64,000 nucleotides of DNA from an uncultured Massilia sp. (GCA_946481275.1 CAMLMV010000030.1:15273-79272), one strand, 5' to 3'. Positions 37,247 through 47,384 are shown, counted from the first letter of the stretch. Numbers and translations: made by a program. The notes: generated by a model from the sequence alone, not told the origin.

Positions 37247-37303
37247 GCAGGCAGACGCCGGCCGATTGCATCACTCATTGAGCTTTCCCCCTGGGCTGTT
37301 GGC

Positions 37304-37790
37304 CATGTACTGCCTGCTCCAACCCGCCCTTGCGGAAACGGTCAAGGCGGACGATGTCCGATCCTTGCAGGCGGCCTTGGACAAAGCCCGGGTGAACAAG
37401 CGCATTACCCGCGTCGAGCCGGCAGCGGGTACGTATGCCTTGCGCGCGCCCATTGTCGTCGACGAGAGGCTGTCCGGCACGGCAGCGACACCGTTCGTAC
37501 TGGCGGGCGCCACAGGTGCGCGTCCGGGCTGACCGGTGCCGGAAACCTGGCCAGCCTCCACTGGGAGGCTTGGGAACGGCGGCATCTGGCGTGCCGCCAC
37601 GGTGGCGGCGAGATACTCTGGAGGCTCCTGCAGCACGGCGGCATGAGCGAGGTACTGGCGCGCCGGCATTCCGTCCGAGCGGGCCGGGCCTGGGGGAGGA
37701 GTCGGAACTGTTGCCGTTCCACAGAATCGCGCGCAGATACCACAACGTGTATTGGGGTCACCTGACGGGGCTTCACTGGCGCGAGAACTG
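37304..37790 (+). pseudogene. Degraded parallel beta-helix (pectate-lyase-like) gene
   Basis: After the esterase, one frame encodes a signal-like start and the N-terminus of a beta-helix polysaccharide enzyme (VRSLQAALDKARVNKRI, LRAPIVVDERLSGTA, VLAGATGARPG) up to a stop at 37532. Further pieces of the same kind appear in other frames (a GGIWRAATVAARY-like stretch near 37580; HNVYWGHLTGLHWREN near 37740-37790). Multiple frameshifts and deletions leave no working gene. It was probably part of the GH29/CE20 operon. Confidence 0.55.
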
Positions 37791-37887
37791 AGCGGCACGA
37801 GCACAAACACGGCGATCGGCCGCCCGTCTTCGACATGCGGCTTGAACGGCGCGCTTCGGCCGCGAGCTCCTCTGTCTTCCACCGTGT

Positions 37888-39498
37888 CTACAATGTCAGC
37901 GCCTCTACGCGCCCCGTGACCTCGCGGTCCGGCATGCCGCGCACATCCTTGGCGGAGAACTGGCTGACCTCGCGCAGCGCGAACAGCGCCGCTCCGCCTT
38001 GCCCGCGCTGCAGATTGACGGCATGAAAGCTGGCATCGCTGACATCGTCCAGCACGACCGCGGTTCGCCCCTCGGGCTGGACGTAGCCGACCTTGACGTG
38101 ATGAACCTCGATTGCCTTCACGTGACGCAGGTAAAACGCATACGCCGGCGCCTTGCCGAACATGCCTGGCTCCGGATACCCATCGGGAAGTTCGGGCGGC
38201 ACCAGCGCGCTCCAGGCCGCATCTCCGCCGCCCTGCGTTTCTATCTGCACATTGCTGATGCGAATATCCTCGATCGGATGCCCCGACAGCCCGGCAATGG
38301 TGCTTGCGTGATTGCGGTACGCACCGGAGACGACAATATTGCTGATATTGATGCGCTTGATGGTGCCCACCGCCGGTTTATTCGGTCCGCGCAGGCGCGC
38401 GCCCAAGCGTATGAAGATCGGATCGTTCACCACATTGCGCATCGTGATGTTCGAAATCGTCACGTCCTCAATGTGCGAACCGTCCACGCTCTCGATCGCC
38501 AGGCCGCGGCAGGTGTCGAAAATGCAGTTCGTGATGGTGATGTTCTTGAAGTCGCCATTCGACTCGGTGCCCAGCTTGATGCGGCCGTACAGTCCCGAGC
38601 GGTACTCCGGCGCACTGCGCTTGAACGTGCCATCGAGCAGACTGCCCTCGTCGAAATTTCCCGACACCATGCAATCGGAGATCGTGATGTTCTCGCAATG
38701 CTGGATGCGGCCCAGGCCGTAGCTGGCCTTGAGGCAAATCGCATCGTCCCAGGGCGTATTCAGGCTGCAATGCGTCACGTGCACATTGCTGCACGCGTCG
38801 ATATCCATGCCGTCGCGGTTGGTGTCGATGGTCAGGTGGTCGAAAAGCATATTCGAGCAGCCGGTCGCCAGGATGCCGAAATGGCCGCCATGCAGGATCG
38901 AGAAATCGCGCAAGGTCACGTTACGGCACTCGCGCAGCGCGATCGCCTTGTCGCCTTCGCCGGGCTGGTCCGGCTTGTCGGTGTAGTTGCCGGTGGTTTT
39001 GTCGTGGCCGCTATTCAAGCCTTTGCCATGGATTAAGCCGCCGCCCACGATGGCCACGTGGTCGAGGCCGATACCCCAGATCAGGCTGTTTTGCCAGTGG
39101 CTGTGGCCATAGTCCTGATAGTTGCCGCCGGCCTCGTTCGGCTCGGGCAGATCGTAGCGCGCCACGCTTGGGTCCACCGCTTCGATCACCGCGCCCGCTT
39201 CCAGGTAGAGCGTGATGTTGCTCTTGAGCCGGATCGACGCCGACAGGTAGCGCCCCGGCGGAACGTACACGGTGCCCCCGCCCGCGGCCGCGGCAGCAGC
39301 GATGGCCGCATTGAGTGCCGGTGAGTCGAGCGTGTGGCCATCGCCCTTGGCGCCGAAGCGCTTGACGTCGAACAGCGAGCTCGTTGGGATGGGCGGCGCC
39401 GCCAGCGCGCAGGCCGGCAGCGCGGCAGCGAGCGCAACGGCCCGTGCCAGGAAATGTCTGCGTGTAGGTGGCAAGGTAACGTTCTTGAATGTGTCCAT
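37888..39498 (-). CDS. GH28 family glycosidase (polygalacturonase-like)
   Basis: This 536-residue right-handed beta-helix enzyme has a Tat-like signal (TRRHFLARAV, cleavage near ALAA). The start of the fold is typical (FDVKRFGAKGDGHTLDSPAL). GH28 active-site acids are visible: Asp in TNRDGMDID (about residue 228), Asp-Asp in WDDAICLK (about 250) and the substrate Arg-Lys in GRIKLGTE (about 306). It would hydrolyse galacturonan, rhamnogalacturonan or a related polymer. ATG 39498 is preceded by a poor ribosome site and, in an open frame, by the tail of a GH27 pseudogene, so its original promoter region may have been disturbed. It is convergent with the degraded beta-helix gene. Confidence 0.88.
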   Translation of the reverse strand: MDTFKNVTLPPTRRHFLARAVALAAALPACALAAPPIPTSSLFDVKRFGAKGDGHTLDSPALNAAIAAAAAAGGGTVYVPPGRYLSASIRLKSNITLYLEAGAVIEAVDPSVARYDLPEPNEAGGNYQDYGHSHWQNSLIWGIGLDHVAIVGGGLIHGKGLNSGHDKTTGNYTDKPDQPGEGDKAIALRECRNVTLRDFSILHGGHFGILATGCSNMLFDHLTIDTNRDGMDIDACSNVHVTHCSLNTPWDDAICLKASYGLGRIQHCENITISDCMVSGNFDEGSLLDGTFKRSAPEYRSGLYGRIKLGTESNGDFKNITITNCIFDTCRGLAIESVDGSHIEDVTISNITMRNVVNDPIFIRLGARLRGPNKPAVGTIKRINISNIVVSGAYRNHASTIAGLSGHPIEDIRISNVQIETQGGGDAAWSALVPPELPDGYPEPGMFGKAPAYAFYLRHVKAIEVHHVKVGYVQPEGRTAVVLDDVSDASFHAVNLQRGQGGAALFALREVSQFSAKDVRGMPDREVTGRVEALTL

Positions 39499-39518
39499 TG
39501 GATAGGGCTGCTTTCTCG

Positions 39519-40013
39519 CTAGGCTGAAAGACGCAAAAGCACGGAGCCATGCGGCTTGATGCTCTGACGGATGACGCCGCGACAGGTCGAACGCGATGTC
39601 CACCGGCCTGTCTTCCGTGTTGAACAGCGCAAGGTAGTAGACCGATGTTGCGCCGCTCGCGCGCGCGCTCCGGATGCACCTGCCTTGGTCGGCGTGCAGC
39701 GGCCGGTTCTGGTGACTCTTCTGGTTTTCCGCGAGCACGTCCGGATTGGTCAGCAGGGCGAGCGTGGCGTCGATAGCCCGACGGCAGCAGCTTCTGCGCC
39801 ATGATGCCCGCGTTCTCGAGGGCCTGGGCTTCGTTGATCGTGGTGGCAAACGAATTCCAGCTGTTCCAACCCATCGGTGGCGTGAGCGCCAGCGCCGTGC
39901 GGCTGACTGGCGTTTTCTTTTCACACTGCGACAACTGCCGGGACAGGAAGCGCCGCAGCGGCGACGGTGGCCATGGATGCGGTGAAAATATGACGTCGGC
40001 GAGCGTTGGTCAT
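39519..40013 (-). pseudogene. GH27 alpha-galactosidase fossil A
   Basis: The remnant starts with a Tat-like signal (ARRRHIFTASMATVAAA), then after a frameshift the GH27 N-terminus LTPPMGWNSWNSF. It jumps by a large deletion to the C-terminal beta-sandwich (LLTNPDVLAENQ, YYLALFNTED) and ends KPHGSVLLRLSA-stop in yet another frame. The whole catalytic barrel is gone. It lies immediately upstream of GH28, same strand. Confidence 0.8.
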
Positions 40014-40392
40014 GATAGTGATGATAGATAAGTTGAAACTGAGGTGAGCAATTTTATGCCAGTTTATGGCCGCGACATTTGCCGTTTCCGCGAAAGTTGA
40101 GAACAAAAAAGCTCAACATTTACCGTTCTGCCGGCGCACACCTCGGCGCGACATAATCGGCGCATGGGGCGAACCTTCCTCTCCGGCGTGCTTTGCGCGC
40201 TCGCTGCCGCAGCCTTGTCTGGCGCCAGTACGCCGTTCGCCAAGCGCAAGCAGGCGTCCGCGTCTGGCGCCCACGCCCGCCACTTTGCGGATTCCGGCGA
40301 TTAAATCCTAGAGAACAATGCGCGTTGCTAGAGGCTCTTCATTTATGGCTGTAGTTAATTCGGAACCAGTCAAAATCTGCATATCCGCTTAG

Positions 40393-40600
40393 GGTACCAG
40401 CCGCTTCATACCGTGCTGAACCGTGTTCGTGGACGAATCGATGTCTTTAAAACCGTCCGGCAACGGTTGCCGGAACGCGGAATGGTCGCCTGCCGTTTTG
40501 AGGAACTGACGGTGAACACGTCACGAAACCGGCTCGTGCACACGGCACTCGAGTCAGTCTCGCGACTTGTGAAGGACAGGGAACTGCAATGCCCAATAAG
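40393..40600 (+). pseudogene. McrC fragment (5-methylcytosine restriction subunit)
   Basis: A stretch of about 65 codons reads like the middle of McrC: RVRGRIDVFKTVRQRLPERG, then CRFEELTVNTSRNRLVHTAL. It lacks a start, the PD-(D/E)XK nuclease region and the rest, and loses frame near 40590. No mcrB is nearby. It is a relic of a restriction system, inserted or left between two GH27 fossils. The rest of 40014-40765 shows only a gttgag/ctcaac dyad (40096-40117) and no gene. Confidence 0.6.
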
Positions 40601-40765
40601 AGCAACCGTTGAACCTTCGCGACATCATGAGCGGAGGGCTCAACGGCGGGGATCGTGGTCGGGGTAGGGGTAAAACTGACGTAGTGCCCGCTGTTGCCGG
40701 GTCAAGGATCGATGACCTTGGCATGGTATCGTGAATGGTACTGAGCCAGGAGCGCTATTAAAATG

Positions 40766-41622
40766 CTAAGGATAGACGGTCTGCTTGAAATCGACCGACC
40801 GGTTGCTCAGGTCATCGATCAGGGCTTGCTTCTTCCAGTCGTGGTGAACGTCGGCAGGCTGGTTTGAGCGGTTCAGGAACATCAGTGCCCACTGGCCGGC
40901 GTCGAGCGGCTTGGCATAGAGCTCCAGTGGACCGTCGGCCAGGACGCGCAGCGCCTGCACACCCAGCTTGTCCTGGTTTACCGCGATCACGCCGGGGTTG
41001 GTCAGGATACGACGGGTCGACTCAGACATCGAACGCAGGTCGTTGCCCAGGATGAGGGGCGAGGCCATCATGGCCCAGATCGACAGATGGGCGCGGTCTT
41101 CATCCTCGCTCATGCCGTTGCCCACTTCGAGCATGTCCATGTCGTTCCAGTGGCCGGGCCCTGCGAACTTGCGCAGGCCTGCCTGCTTGTCAAGGATGCG
41201 CAGCACGCCCAGGCCGGTCGAGAGACCGGGGCTGAATTCGCAGTCGAAGCAATTATAGATATCGGGTGTGGTGCGCCACGAATGGCCGACCTGGCTGGCC
41301 AGCGCCTTCATGCCGGATGGGAAGCGCTTTGGGTCGGGCTGGATGTTGCCGTCGGCGTCATGTTGGCCTTGCCAGCAATCGTCAATGTTCACGTACTGGA
41401 AGCCGGCGTCATTCAAGCCCTGCTTGACCATGGCATCGGCGGTCTCGCGGATCAGGCGCTCGTCGATTTCGCAGGCGAATTTGTTCCGGCTGTTCCAGCC
41501 CATTTGGTGCTGGCCAGGCCTTCCGCCTTTCGAGCCCAGCTATTGCCGCAGGCGGCGGCACCGAGCAAGGTGCCTAACACGAGCTGCGCCGTGCGTTTGG
41601 TGTTTATCTCGAATCGTATCAT
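40766..41622 (-). pseudogene. GH27 alpha-galactosidase fossil B
   Basis: The frame starts with a signal-like region (MIRFEINTKRTAQLVLGTLL), shifts frame, then continues as GH27 (MGWNSRNKFACEIDE, YVNIDDCWQ). After GMKALASQVGHS it jumps straight to TPDIYNCFDCEF, skipping about 80 residues that normally hold the nucleophile Asp (YLKYDxC). The acid/base half (HWNDMDMLEVGN) and AVNQDKLG are kept. It stops at TVYP, before the last part of the beta-sandwich. Frameshift, core deletion and C-terminal loss make it inactive. Confidence 0.8.
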
Positions 41623-41819
41623 TATGCAGATGTTAGAAAGTTTGCGTTCGTGTGGGCGGCCAACACGCTTGCCGTGATCGCCGGAAATGCAAGGTCGTGG
41701 TGCGAACTTTGAACGTACATCGAACCGTAAATTCACGTGTCAACCGACTCATGTAGAACGAGGTGGCATTCGGGAAGCACACGCCCAACAGCGAAACTGC
41801 CCCGCTTTATTTTGTGTCT

Positions 41820-41983
41820 GGGGCCGTGGACGTTATCGGAACCCAGCCTTTGCCTGAAGCATAGGCGGTCCATCGCGGTCAACGATATCGCCGGCAATCG
41901 AATGTCTAGCAACCCGCAGAAACTGCAAGCAATCTTAGCCATAGTGAAAATTGGCCGCGGCAGCTGGCGGACCGGGTCGGAAG
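41820..41983 (-). repeat. Element R, copy R4 (inverted)
   Basis: Read on the minus strand, this stretch matches the other R copies: ccaattttcactatggctaa, then gattgcttgcagtttctgcg, the gatatcgttgac block and cgcctatgcttcaggc. It is the only inverted copy, located upstream of TM-AraC 2 and facing the GH27 fossil B, so it may once have driven that gene. Confidence 0.6.
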
Positions 41984-42049
41984 CATTGGCTGTCCTGGGA
42001 ACCGGTTTGTATGACACCGAAAGACCGGCAGCCTCCCGGACTCAGGTTG

Positions 42050-42097
42050 ATCCGCTGCAAAAATCCCTGGGACCGTCCATGTTCCGCCTGTTATGAT
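42050..42097 (+). promoter_or_regulatory. Promoter/operator of TM-AraC 2
   Basis: Same block as at 23503-23550: gatccgctgcaaaaatccct then gggaccgtccat, followed by the extended -10 TGTTATGAT (42089-42097). The left arm has one change (gatcc for ggtcc). Distance from -10 to the ATG is similar in both genes (about 58 bp). Confidence 0.55.
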
Positions 42098-42154
42098 GCC
42101 GGGGTCGTAGCCGTCAATACGTGTGACGCGGAGGCAGTTTAATACCCTACCTAT

Positions 42155-43360
42155 ATGCAAGAGTTCTACAAGAAGGCGCTGCTGGCGCTGATTGTCCTGC
42201 TGCTCGTGGACGCGCTGGTGGCAGTGGTTTTTGTTTACCGGACCTATCCGACACAGAGGCTGTTGCCGGCGCATAAAGAAGACTCCCGGTGGCATTTCGG
42301 AACGTATTCCGATGTAGCGACGGGCGGAGCGTCGTCCGTGCGGCTGCACGACGCGTCGCGCGACCGGCTGCGCTTTGACTTCAAGCTCAAGGATGTCGCC
42401 CCGTACCCTTTTGTCGCCGCCGACCTGACCTTCAGGGACGACAAAGGACGGCCGATCCACGAGGACTGGTCGAGGTTCCGTACCATTACCTTCGTCGCCA
42501 GGTGCGTGCCGGCCACGTCGATGACGTTCGAGGTGTCCACCTTCGATGAAAAAATCTCCAGGCCAGGCCAGTTCGAAACTTACCGTCCACCGAGAACGTA
42601 TTTTTCGTGCAATGAGCAGGGCATGCCGGTGACGCTCGACCTGGCCCGGCTGCTGATTCCCGAATGGTGGTTCCCGGCAGTGAAGGAGGACTTGGCGCGC
42701 CAGGGCTATAAACTGGACAAGGTCGCCAAAATCATGTTCGGCACCAGCACGGCCACGCCACGCAATGTCGACGGGTATATCGAGATCAGCGAACTGACGT
42801 TGCATGGCCGGGATTACCGCTACCTGGCCGCGCTGGCGGTCATTGTCCTGGGTGGCTGGGTGGCGTTTGGTGCGTGGTTTTTCCAGGCCCATGCCCGCGC
42901 GTTGCTGGCCAGCGTGGATTCAAAGATGAAAACAAATTTGCCCCTGGTCGCCTATCGCCAGTTGACCCTGGAACCGTACAAGGACAAGGAAAAGGCATCG
43001 GTCTTGCGGTATATCGCCAGCGCTTATACCGACCCAAAACTGGACCTGGAAGCCGTGACGGCAGGGACCGGCGCGAACCGCTATAAAATCAATGAAGTGC
43101 TGAAATCCGAACTGGGCATGACCTTCACCGCTTACGTGAACAAGCTGCGGCTGACCGAGGCATCCAGGCTGCTGACTCAAAAAAGCAGCGCCGCCGTGTC
43201 GGAAATCGCGTATCTGGTTGGCTACTCGAGCGTTCCATATTTCAACAAGCTGTTCAAGGAAGAATTCGGCTGTACGCCGAAGTCATTCCGGGTGCTTGCC
43301 ACCCAACAGCCGCAGCAGGAACAGCCCGCCGACAGCGCCCCGTCAGAACCACTCGCCTGA
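42155..43360 (+). CDS. Transmembrane AraC-family regulator 2
   Basis: This 401-residue close paralogue of regulator 1 shows the same order: first helix (about 8-30), extracytoplasmic domain with FETYRPPRTYFSCNEQGM and IPEWWF, second helix (about 222-245, AALAVIVLGGWVAFG), and cytoplasmic AraC DNA-binding domain (ANRYKINEVLKSELGMTF; VSEIAYLVGYSSVPYFNKLF). The DNA-binding half is almost unchanged between the two, whereas the periplasmic half varies more (e.g. RTYPTQRLLPAHKEDSRWHF), which would fit a shared operator but different inducers. It is followed by element R2 and the truncated xylR 2, mirroring the first module. Confidence 0.85.
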   Translation: MQEFYKKALLALIVLLLVDALVAVVFVYRTYPTQRLLPAHKEDSRWHFGTYSDVATGGASSVRLHDASRDRLRFDFKLKDVAPYPFVAADLTFRDDKGRPIHEDWSRFRTITFVARCVPATSMTFEVSTFDEKISRPGQFETYRPPRTYFSCNEQGMPVTLDLARLLIPEWWFPAVKEDLARQGYKLDKVAKIMFGTSTATPRNVDGYIEISELTLHGRDYRYLAALAVIVLGGWVAFGAWFFQAHARALLASVDSKMKTNLPLVAYRQLTLEPYKDKEKASVLRYIASAYTDPKLDLEAVTAGTGANRYKINEVLKSELGMTFTAYVNKLRLTEASRLLTQKSSAAVSEIAYLVGYSSVPYFNKLFKEEFGCTPKSFRVLATQQPQQEQPADSAPSEPLA

Positions 43361-43825
43361 CCCCTCTCATCCCCAGCACGCAGTTTGGCCGGAGCGTTCC
43401 GGCCGCGCAGCCTGATCCTGCGCGTCCCACCGCGGCTAAACCGCTGCCATCCAGCGCTCGCGCCAGGCGCGGGGCGCCCTGGTCATCCCACCCCTGCCAG
43501 GACCCATGTCGCGGGCCGCTTTTTCCTTCCGGCCCACCTGCCATACCTGACGCCCACTGCCACGGCGGATTTTTACTGTAGCTAACATTGCTTGCAATTT
43601 CTGCGGTTTGCAAGAAATTCGATTGACAGCGATATCGGTGCCCATGGGGGACAGCCTATGTTTCACACATGGGCCGGGTTCCTGTCCGTCGGCGCAGGTC
43701 TGCGCGCCGAAGATCGCGTCGATCCTGGTCTTCACACGGTTTTGCTCTCTGCCGCGGCGGGCTTACGCAGTGGTTTACGGGCCAGCGTGGACGTTTCGGA
43801 AATGCTTTCCAAGCACACAAGTAAA
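43361..43825 (+). repeat. Intergenic region with element R, copy R2 (43540-43680)
   Basis: No gene. The best-preserved R core is here: TTGCAATTTCTGCGGTTTGC followed by AAGAAATTCG, with an aatttct/agaaatt dyad (43596-43619) and two TTGCAA hexamers (43592, 43608). Downstream, 43690-43810 is similar to the region around the PEP-CTERM tail and xylR 1 start but lacks the open tail frame and the terminator. Confidence 0.65.
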
Positions 43826-44932
43826 ATGGACACGACGAAATTACACCGGATCGCACTGCTATTTAACGCGAACAAGATATTCGATTACGAAGTCATTGCC
43901 GGCATTGCCGCCTATTTTGGAAGTACGGGCGCGGCCAGGGATATCTTCCTGGAAGAAGATTTCCGATTGCGCCTGGCGGGCATCGAGCACTGGCAGGGCG
44001 ACGGCATTATCGCCAATTTTGACGATCCGGCCGTGGCAGAAGCGCTGTCGCGCTGTAGCGTACCGGTGGTGGCAGTTGGCGGTTCCTATGCCGACCCGGC
44101 CAACTACCCGGCCGGTGTGCCCTACGTGGCAACCGATAATTTCAAGCTGATCGAATTGGCACGCCAGCATCTGATCGATGTCGGCCTGCAGCGTTTCGCC
44201 ATGTTCAGCGTTCCCGCCACCGCGGAAAACCGCTGGGCGCAGGAGCGCGAGAATGCCTTCCGCGGCCTGATGCAGGGCGGCCGCCTGGAAGCGGAGATTT
44301 TCCGCGGCTGCGAAACCAGCGTCCATTCATGGGACGAGGCGGTCCAGGGGCAGATTGACTGGTTGCGCCGCTTGCCCAAACCGGTTGGCATCATTGCCGT
44401 CACGGACGCGCGTGCACGCCAGCTCATACAGGCCTGCATTATCGCCAACATCGAAGTGCCGGAACAGGTGGCGATCATCGGCATCGACAATGACCCGCTG
44501 GTGCGCAGGCTCACCCGCATACCGCTCAGTTCCGTGATCCATGGCGCGCAGGATATCGGGCGCGCGGCCGCCCGTCTGATCGGGCAGATGCTGCACGGGG
44601 TGCGCCCGCCGAAGACGCCGATCGTGGTGCCGCCGGCCGGCATCAACGTACACGCGTCCAGCCAGTACCAGCTGATCAAGCATCCGAACGTGATGCGCGC
44701 GCGCCACTTCATCCGCCAGTATGCGTGCCAGGGCATCAGGACCGAACAGGTGGCCCAATACGTGGGCGTGTCGCGCTCTACGCTCGACGCCGTGTTTCGC
44801 CAGGAGCTGGGATGCAGCGTGCACGACGTGATCCTGAGCTTCAGGCTCAGTGCCGCCAGGGCCGGCCTGGAGAGCGGGGATCGCACCAACGCCGACGTGG
44901 CGCTGGACAGCGGCCTTACGTCTTTCCAGTAA
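43826..44932 (+). pseudogene. xylR paralogue truncated in its second HTH
   Basis: The 368-codon frame starts MDTTKLHRIALLFNANK and matches XylR 1 over the full sugar sensor and first HTH (SRSTLDAVFRQELG), but a stop (TSFQ-TAA) removes the last 31 residues including the second recognition helix that AraC-type activators need. The sequence after the stop is unrelated to xylR 1, so this is a deletion breakpoint rather than a point mutation. A 244-bp tract is identical to xylR 1. It could act as a defective competitor, but loss of function is more likely. The GH74 gene 3 starts 121 bp downstream. Confidence 0.75.
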
Positions 44933-45053
44933 GTTCGTTGAATCAGGCGTGTTTTTTGAAGCTGACTTCCCCAACGATTGTGGCGCCAGCCCGCGCGGCG
45001 GAGCTACGTTCGATACCGGAAAACGTCAAGCCAATCCTGTTTGAGGAGACAGC

Positions 45054-47384
45054 ATGTTTCGGAAGCATAATTTCATCGTCCCAACGCTGGTCGCGGCGCT
45101 TCTCGCCGGTTGCAGCGGGGGCAGCACGCCCCCCGGCGCGTCCGGCACCGCACCGGCCCTCGCCACCACCACCGGCTCGGCCACCAGTTATACGAGCGTG
45201 AAGTGGGCCGGTGGCGGCTACGTCACCGGCCTCGTCTACCATCCGACGACCGCGGGCCTCATGTACGCACGCACCGACGTTGGCGGCGCCTACCGGTGGA
45301 ATAATTCGAACGGGTCGTGGACGCCCATCACCGACGGTATCGGTTTCAACGGGGGCGAGAGCGAGTTCCACGGCGTCGAAAGCATCGCCCTCGATCCGGC
45401 CAACGACCAGCTCGTCTACCTGGTCACCGGCATGTATACGAAAGACGGCGGCGGCAACCCCTCTAACGGCCGTATCTATGCCTCCGGCAACCGCGGCCTT
45501 ACCTGGACGCACTACGACCTGCCTTTCCCGGTGGGCGGCAATGAAGGCGGCCGGGCCATCGGCGAACGCCTGAAGCTCGATCCCACCAATCCGTCGACGA
45601 TGTTCTACGCCTCGCGCACGGCCGGCCTGTGGAAAAGCACGAACTCGGGGCAGACCTGGACCCAGACGGCTCTGTCGAGCACCGTGCTCACGGGCGCCCA
45701 GATCCAGGCTATCGGCGCCGTGAAGGGCGTCGAGCAGATCATGTTCGACAACTCGAACGTAGGTGGTGGCCAGACGACCTGGATCATGTATGCCGCCGTC
45801 GCACCGGACTACGGCCAGGTGGCGGGCCTGACCTCGATCCTGTACAAATCCGTCAACGGCGGCTTTTCGTGGACGCCGGTGTCAGTCCCGTCGACGGTGT
45901 CCGGCTACTACATCCCGCACATGGTGCGTACCAGCGACGGCATGTACTATGTGGTATTCAACCGGAACGCGGGCGAGGGCGCCGGCGGTCCCGGTTACCT
46001 CTACAAGTTCGGTGGCGTGGCCGGCAACGAGTCCTGGACCCAGCTCTCCAGCATCACGACCGGCGGCGGCTACGGCGGTGTGTCCGTGTACGGCACCGGC
46101 TCGACGGCCCGTATCGCGCTGGCCGTGACCGGGACCTGGAGCGCCGCCGGTCCTGTCGTCCAGATGTCCGACAGCGGCGGCAGCTCCTGGCGCGAAATCG
46201 CGGGCGACATGCTGCATTACGGCGGACAGTTCTGGGGCTGGATCGACGACATCGAGATCGATCCAGCCAACCGCGACCATATCATGCACGTCACGGGCGG
46301 GGGCGTCTGGGAAACCTGGAACGCGTCGTCGGCCACGCCGAGCTGGGACTTCCCGAACAACAACCTCGAGGAGACCGCCACCCTGGCCGTCGTCACGCCG
46401 CCGGCCGGCGCGCCGTACAAGTTCGTCAACAGCGCAGGCGACATCGGGACATGGGTCCAGACCGACCTCGCGACGACGCCGACCCGGGGCCCTCTCGCCG
46501 ATTGGAGCAATGGCAACTACGCCGACGTGCTGTGGTCTGATCCGAACTACATCGTCGGTGCCGGCCTCAACAACGGTACCTCAACCGTCTTCGGCTTCTG
46601 GTCCGGCGATGGCGGTAACTCGTGGTCGAACTTCGCGACCCTGCCTGCGGGCGCGGCAGCGAACTCGTCCGACAACGGGAGTATCGTGACCACGTCTCGC
46701 AACAACGTGATCTGGGCGCCGTCCGGCTCGGTGCCGTCCTACACCACGAACAATGGCGCGAGCTGGACCGGGACCAACCTGCCGGCGCCGGCAAACCCCG
46801 GCGGCTGGGCTAACGGCTATCGCCTGGTCGTCGACCGGAAGAATCCGAACAAGGTCTATGCCTACGATTCGGGTGGCGCATTCTGGGGGCCGGCGGGCAG
46901 GGTCTATGTTTCGACCGATGGCGGCCACAACTTTACGCTGAGCCAGGGCTCGGTGTCGGCGAACCTGTACCACAACGCCTTTGATCTCACGTCGATGGTG
47001 GTCAACCCCAACGTCGAGGGTGACCTCTGGCTGGCCGACGGCAACGCCGTGTACCACTCGACCAATTCGGGGTCGACCTGGACCAGGCTGAACGGCTTCG
47101 CGACGGTCGGTGCCGATGGCGCGCCGGGCCAACTGCATGGCGCCAGCGTGATCGCCCTGGGCAAGGCACAGGCAGGCAGCCCGTACTCGGCCGCGATCTA
47201 CGTCGTGGGTACGATGAATGGCGTATGGGGCTTGTACCACTCCGACGATGGCGGTGCGACCTGGGCACGCTTCAACGATGATGCGCACCAATACGGTGGC
47301 ATCGGCGCGATGGCGGGCGATTGGAACACCTACGGACGCGTCTACTTCAGTGGCACCGGCCGCGGTCTGATCTACACCAACTGA
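45054..47384 (+). CDS. GH74 xyloglucanase lipoprotein 3
   Basis: This 776-residue GH74 lipoprotein (lipobox LLAGC, Cys20; SGGSTPPGASG tether) is most like copy 1. It keeps both catalytic-region motifs (Asp75 in ARTDVGGAYRW; Asp519 in FWSGDGGNSW) and the Asp-box repeats (SVNGGFSWTP, SDSGGSSWRE, STDGGHNFT), ending GRVYFSGTGRGLIYTN. It is on the plus strand, just after the truncated xylR 2 and before an IS6 fragment, unlike copies 1 and 2 (minus strand). That placement, interrupting the otherwise conserved xylR-P2-lipoprotein order, suggests it was inserted during the duplication. An endo-xyloglucanase role at the cell surface is expected. Confidence 0.94.
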   Translation: MFRKHNFIVPTLVAALLAGCSGGSTPPGASGTAPALATTTGSATSYTSVKWAGGGYVTGLVYHPTTAGLMYARTDVGGAYRWNNSNGSWTPITDGIGFNGGESEFHGVESIALDPANDQLVYLVTGMYTKDGGGNPSNGRIYASGNRGLTWTHYDLPFPVGGNEGGRAIGERLKLDPTNPSTMFYASRTAGLWKSTNSGQTWTQTALSSTVLTGAQIQAIGAVKGVEQIMFDNSNVGGGQTTWIMYAAVAPDYGQVAGLTSILYKSVNGGFSWTPVSVPSTVSGYYIPHMVRTSDGMYYVVFNRNAGEGAGGPGYLYKFGGVAGNESWTQLSSITTGGGYGGVSVYGTGSTARIALAVTGTWSAAGPVVQMSDSGGSSWREIAGDMLHYGGQFWGWIDDIEIDPANRDHIMHVTGGGVWETWNASSATPSWDFPNNNLEETATLAVVTPPAGAPYKFVNSAGDIGTWVQTDLATTPTRGPLADWSNGNYADVLWSDPNYIVGAGLNNGTSTVFGFWSGDGGNSWSNFATLPAGAAANSSDNGSIVTTSRNNVIWAPSGSVPSYTTNNGASWTGTNLPAPANPGGWANGYRLVVDRKNPNKVYAYDSGGAFWGPAGRVYVSTDGGHNFTLSQGSVSANLYHNAFDLTSMVVNPNVEGDLWLADGNAVYHSTNSGSTWTRLNGFATVGADGAPGQLHGASVIALGKAQAGSPYSAAIYVVGTMNGVWGLYHSDDGGATWARFNDDAHQYGGIGAMAGDWNTYGRVYFSGTGRGLIYTN

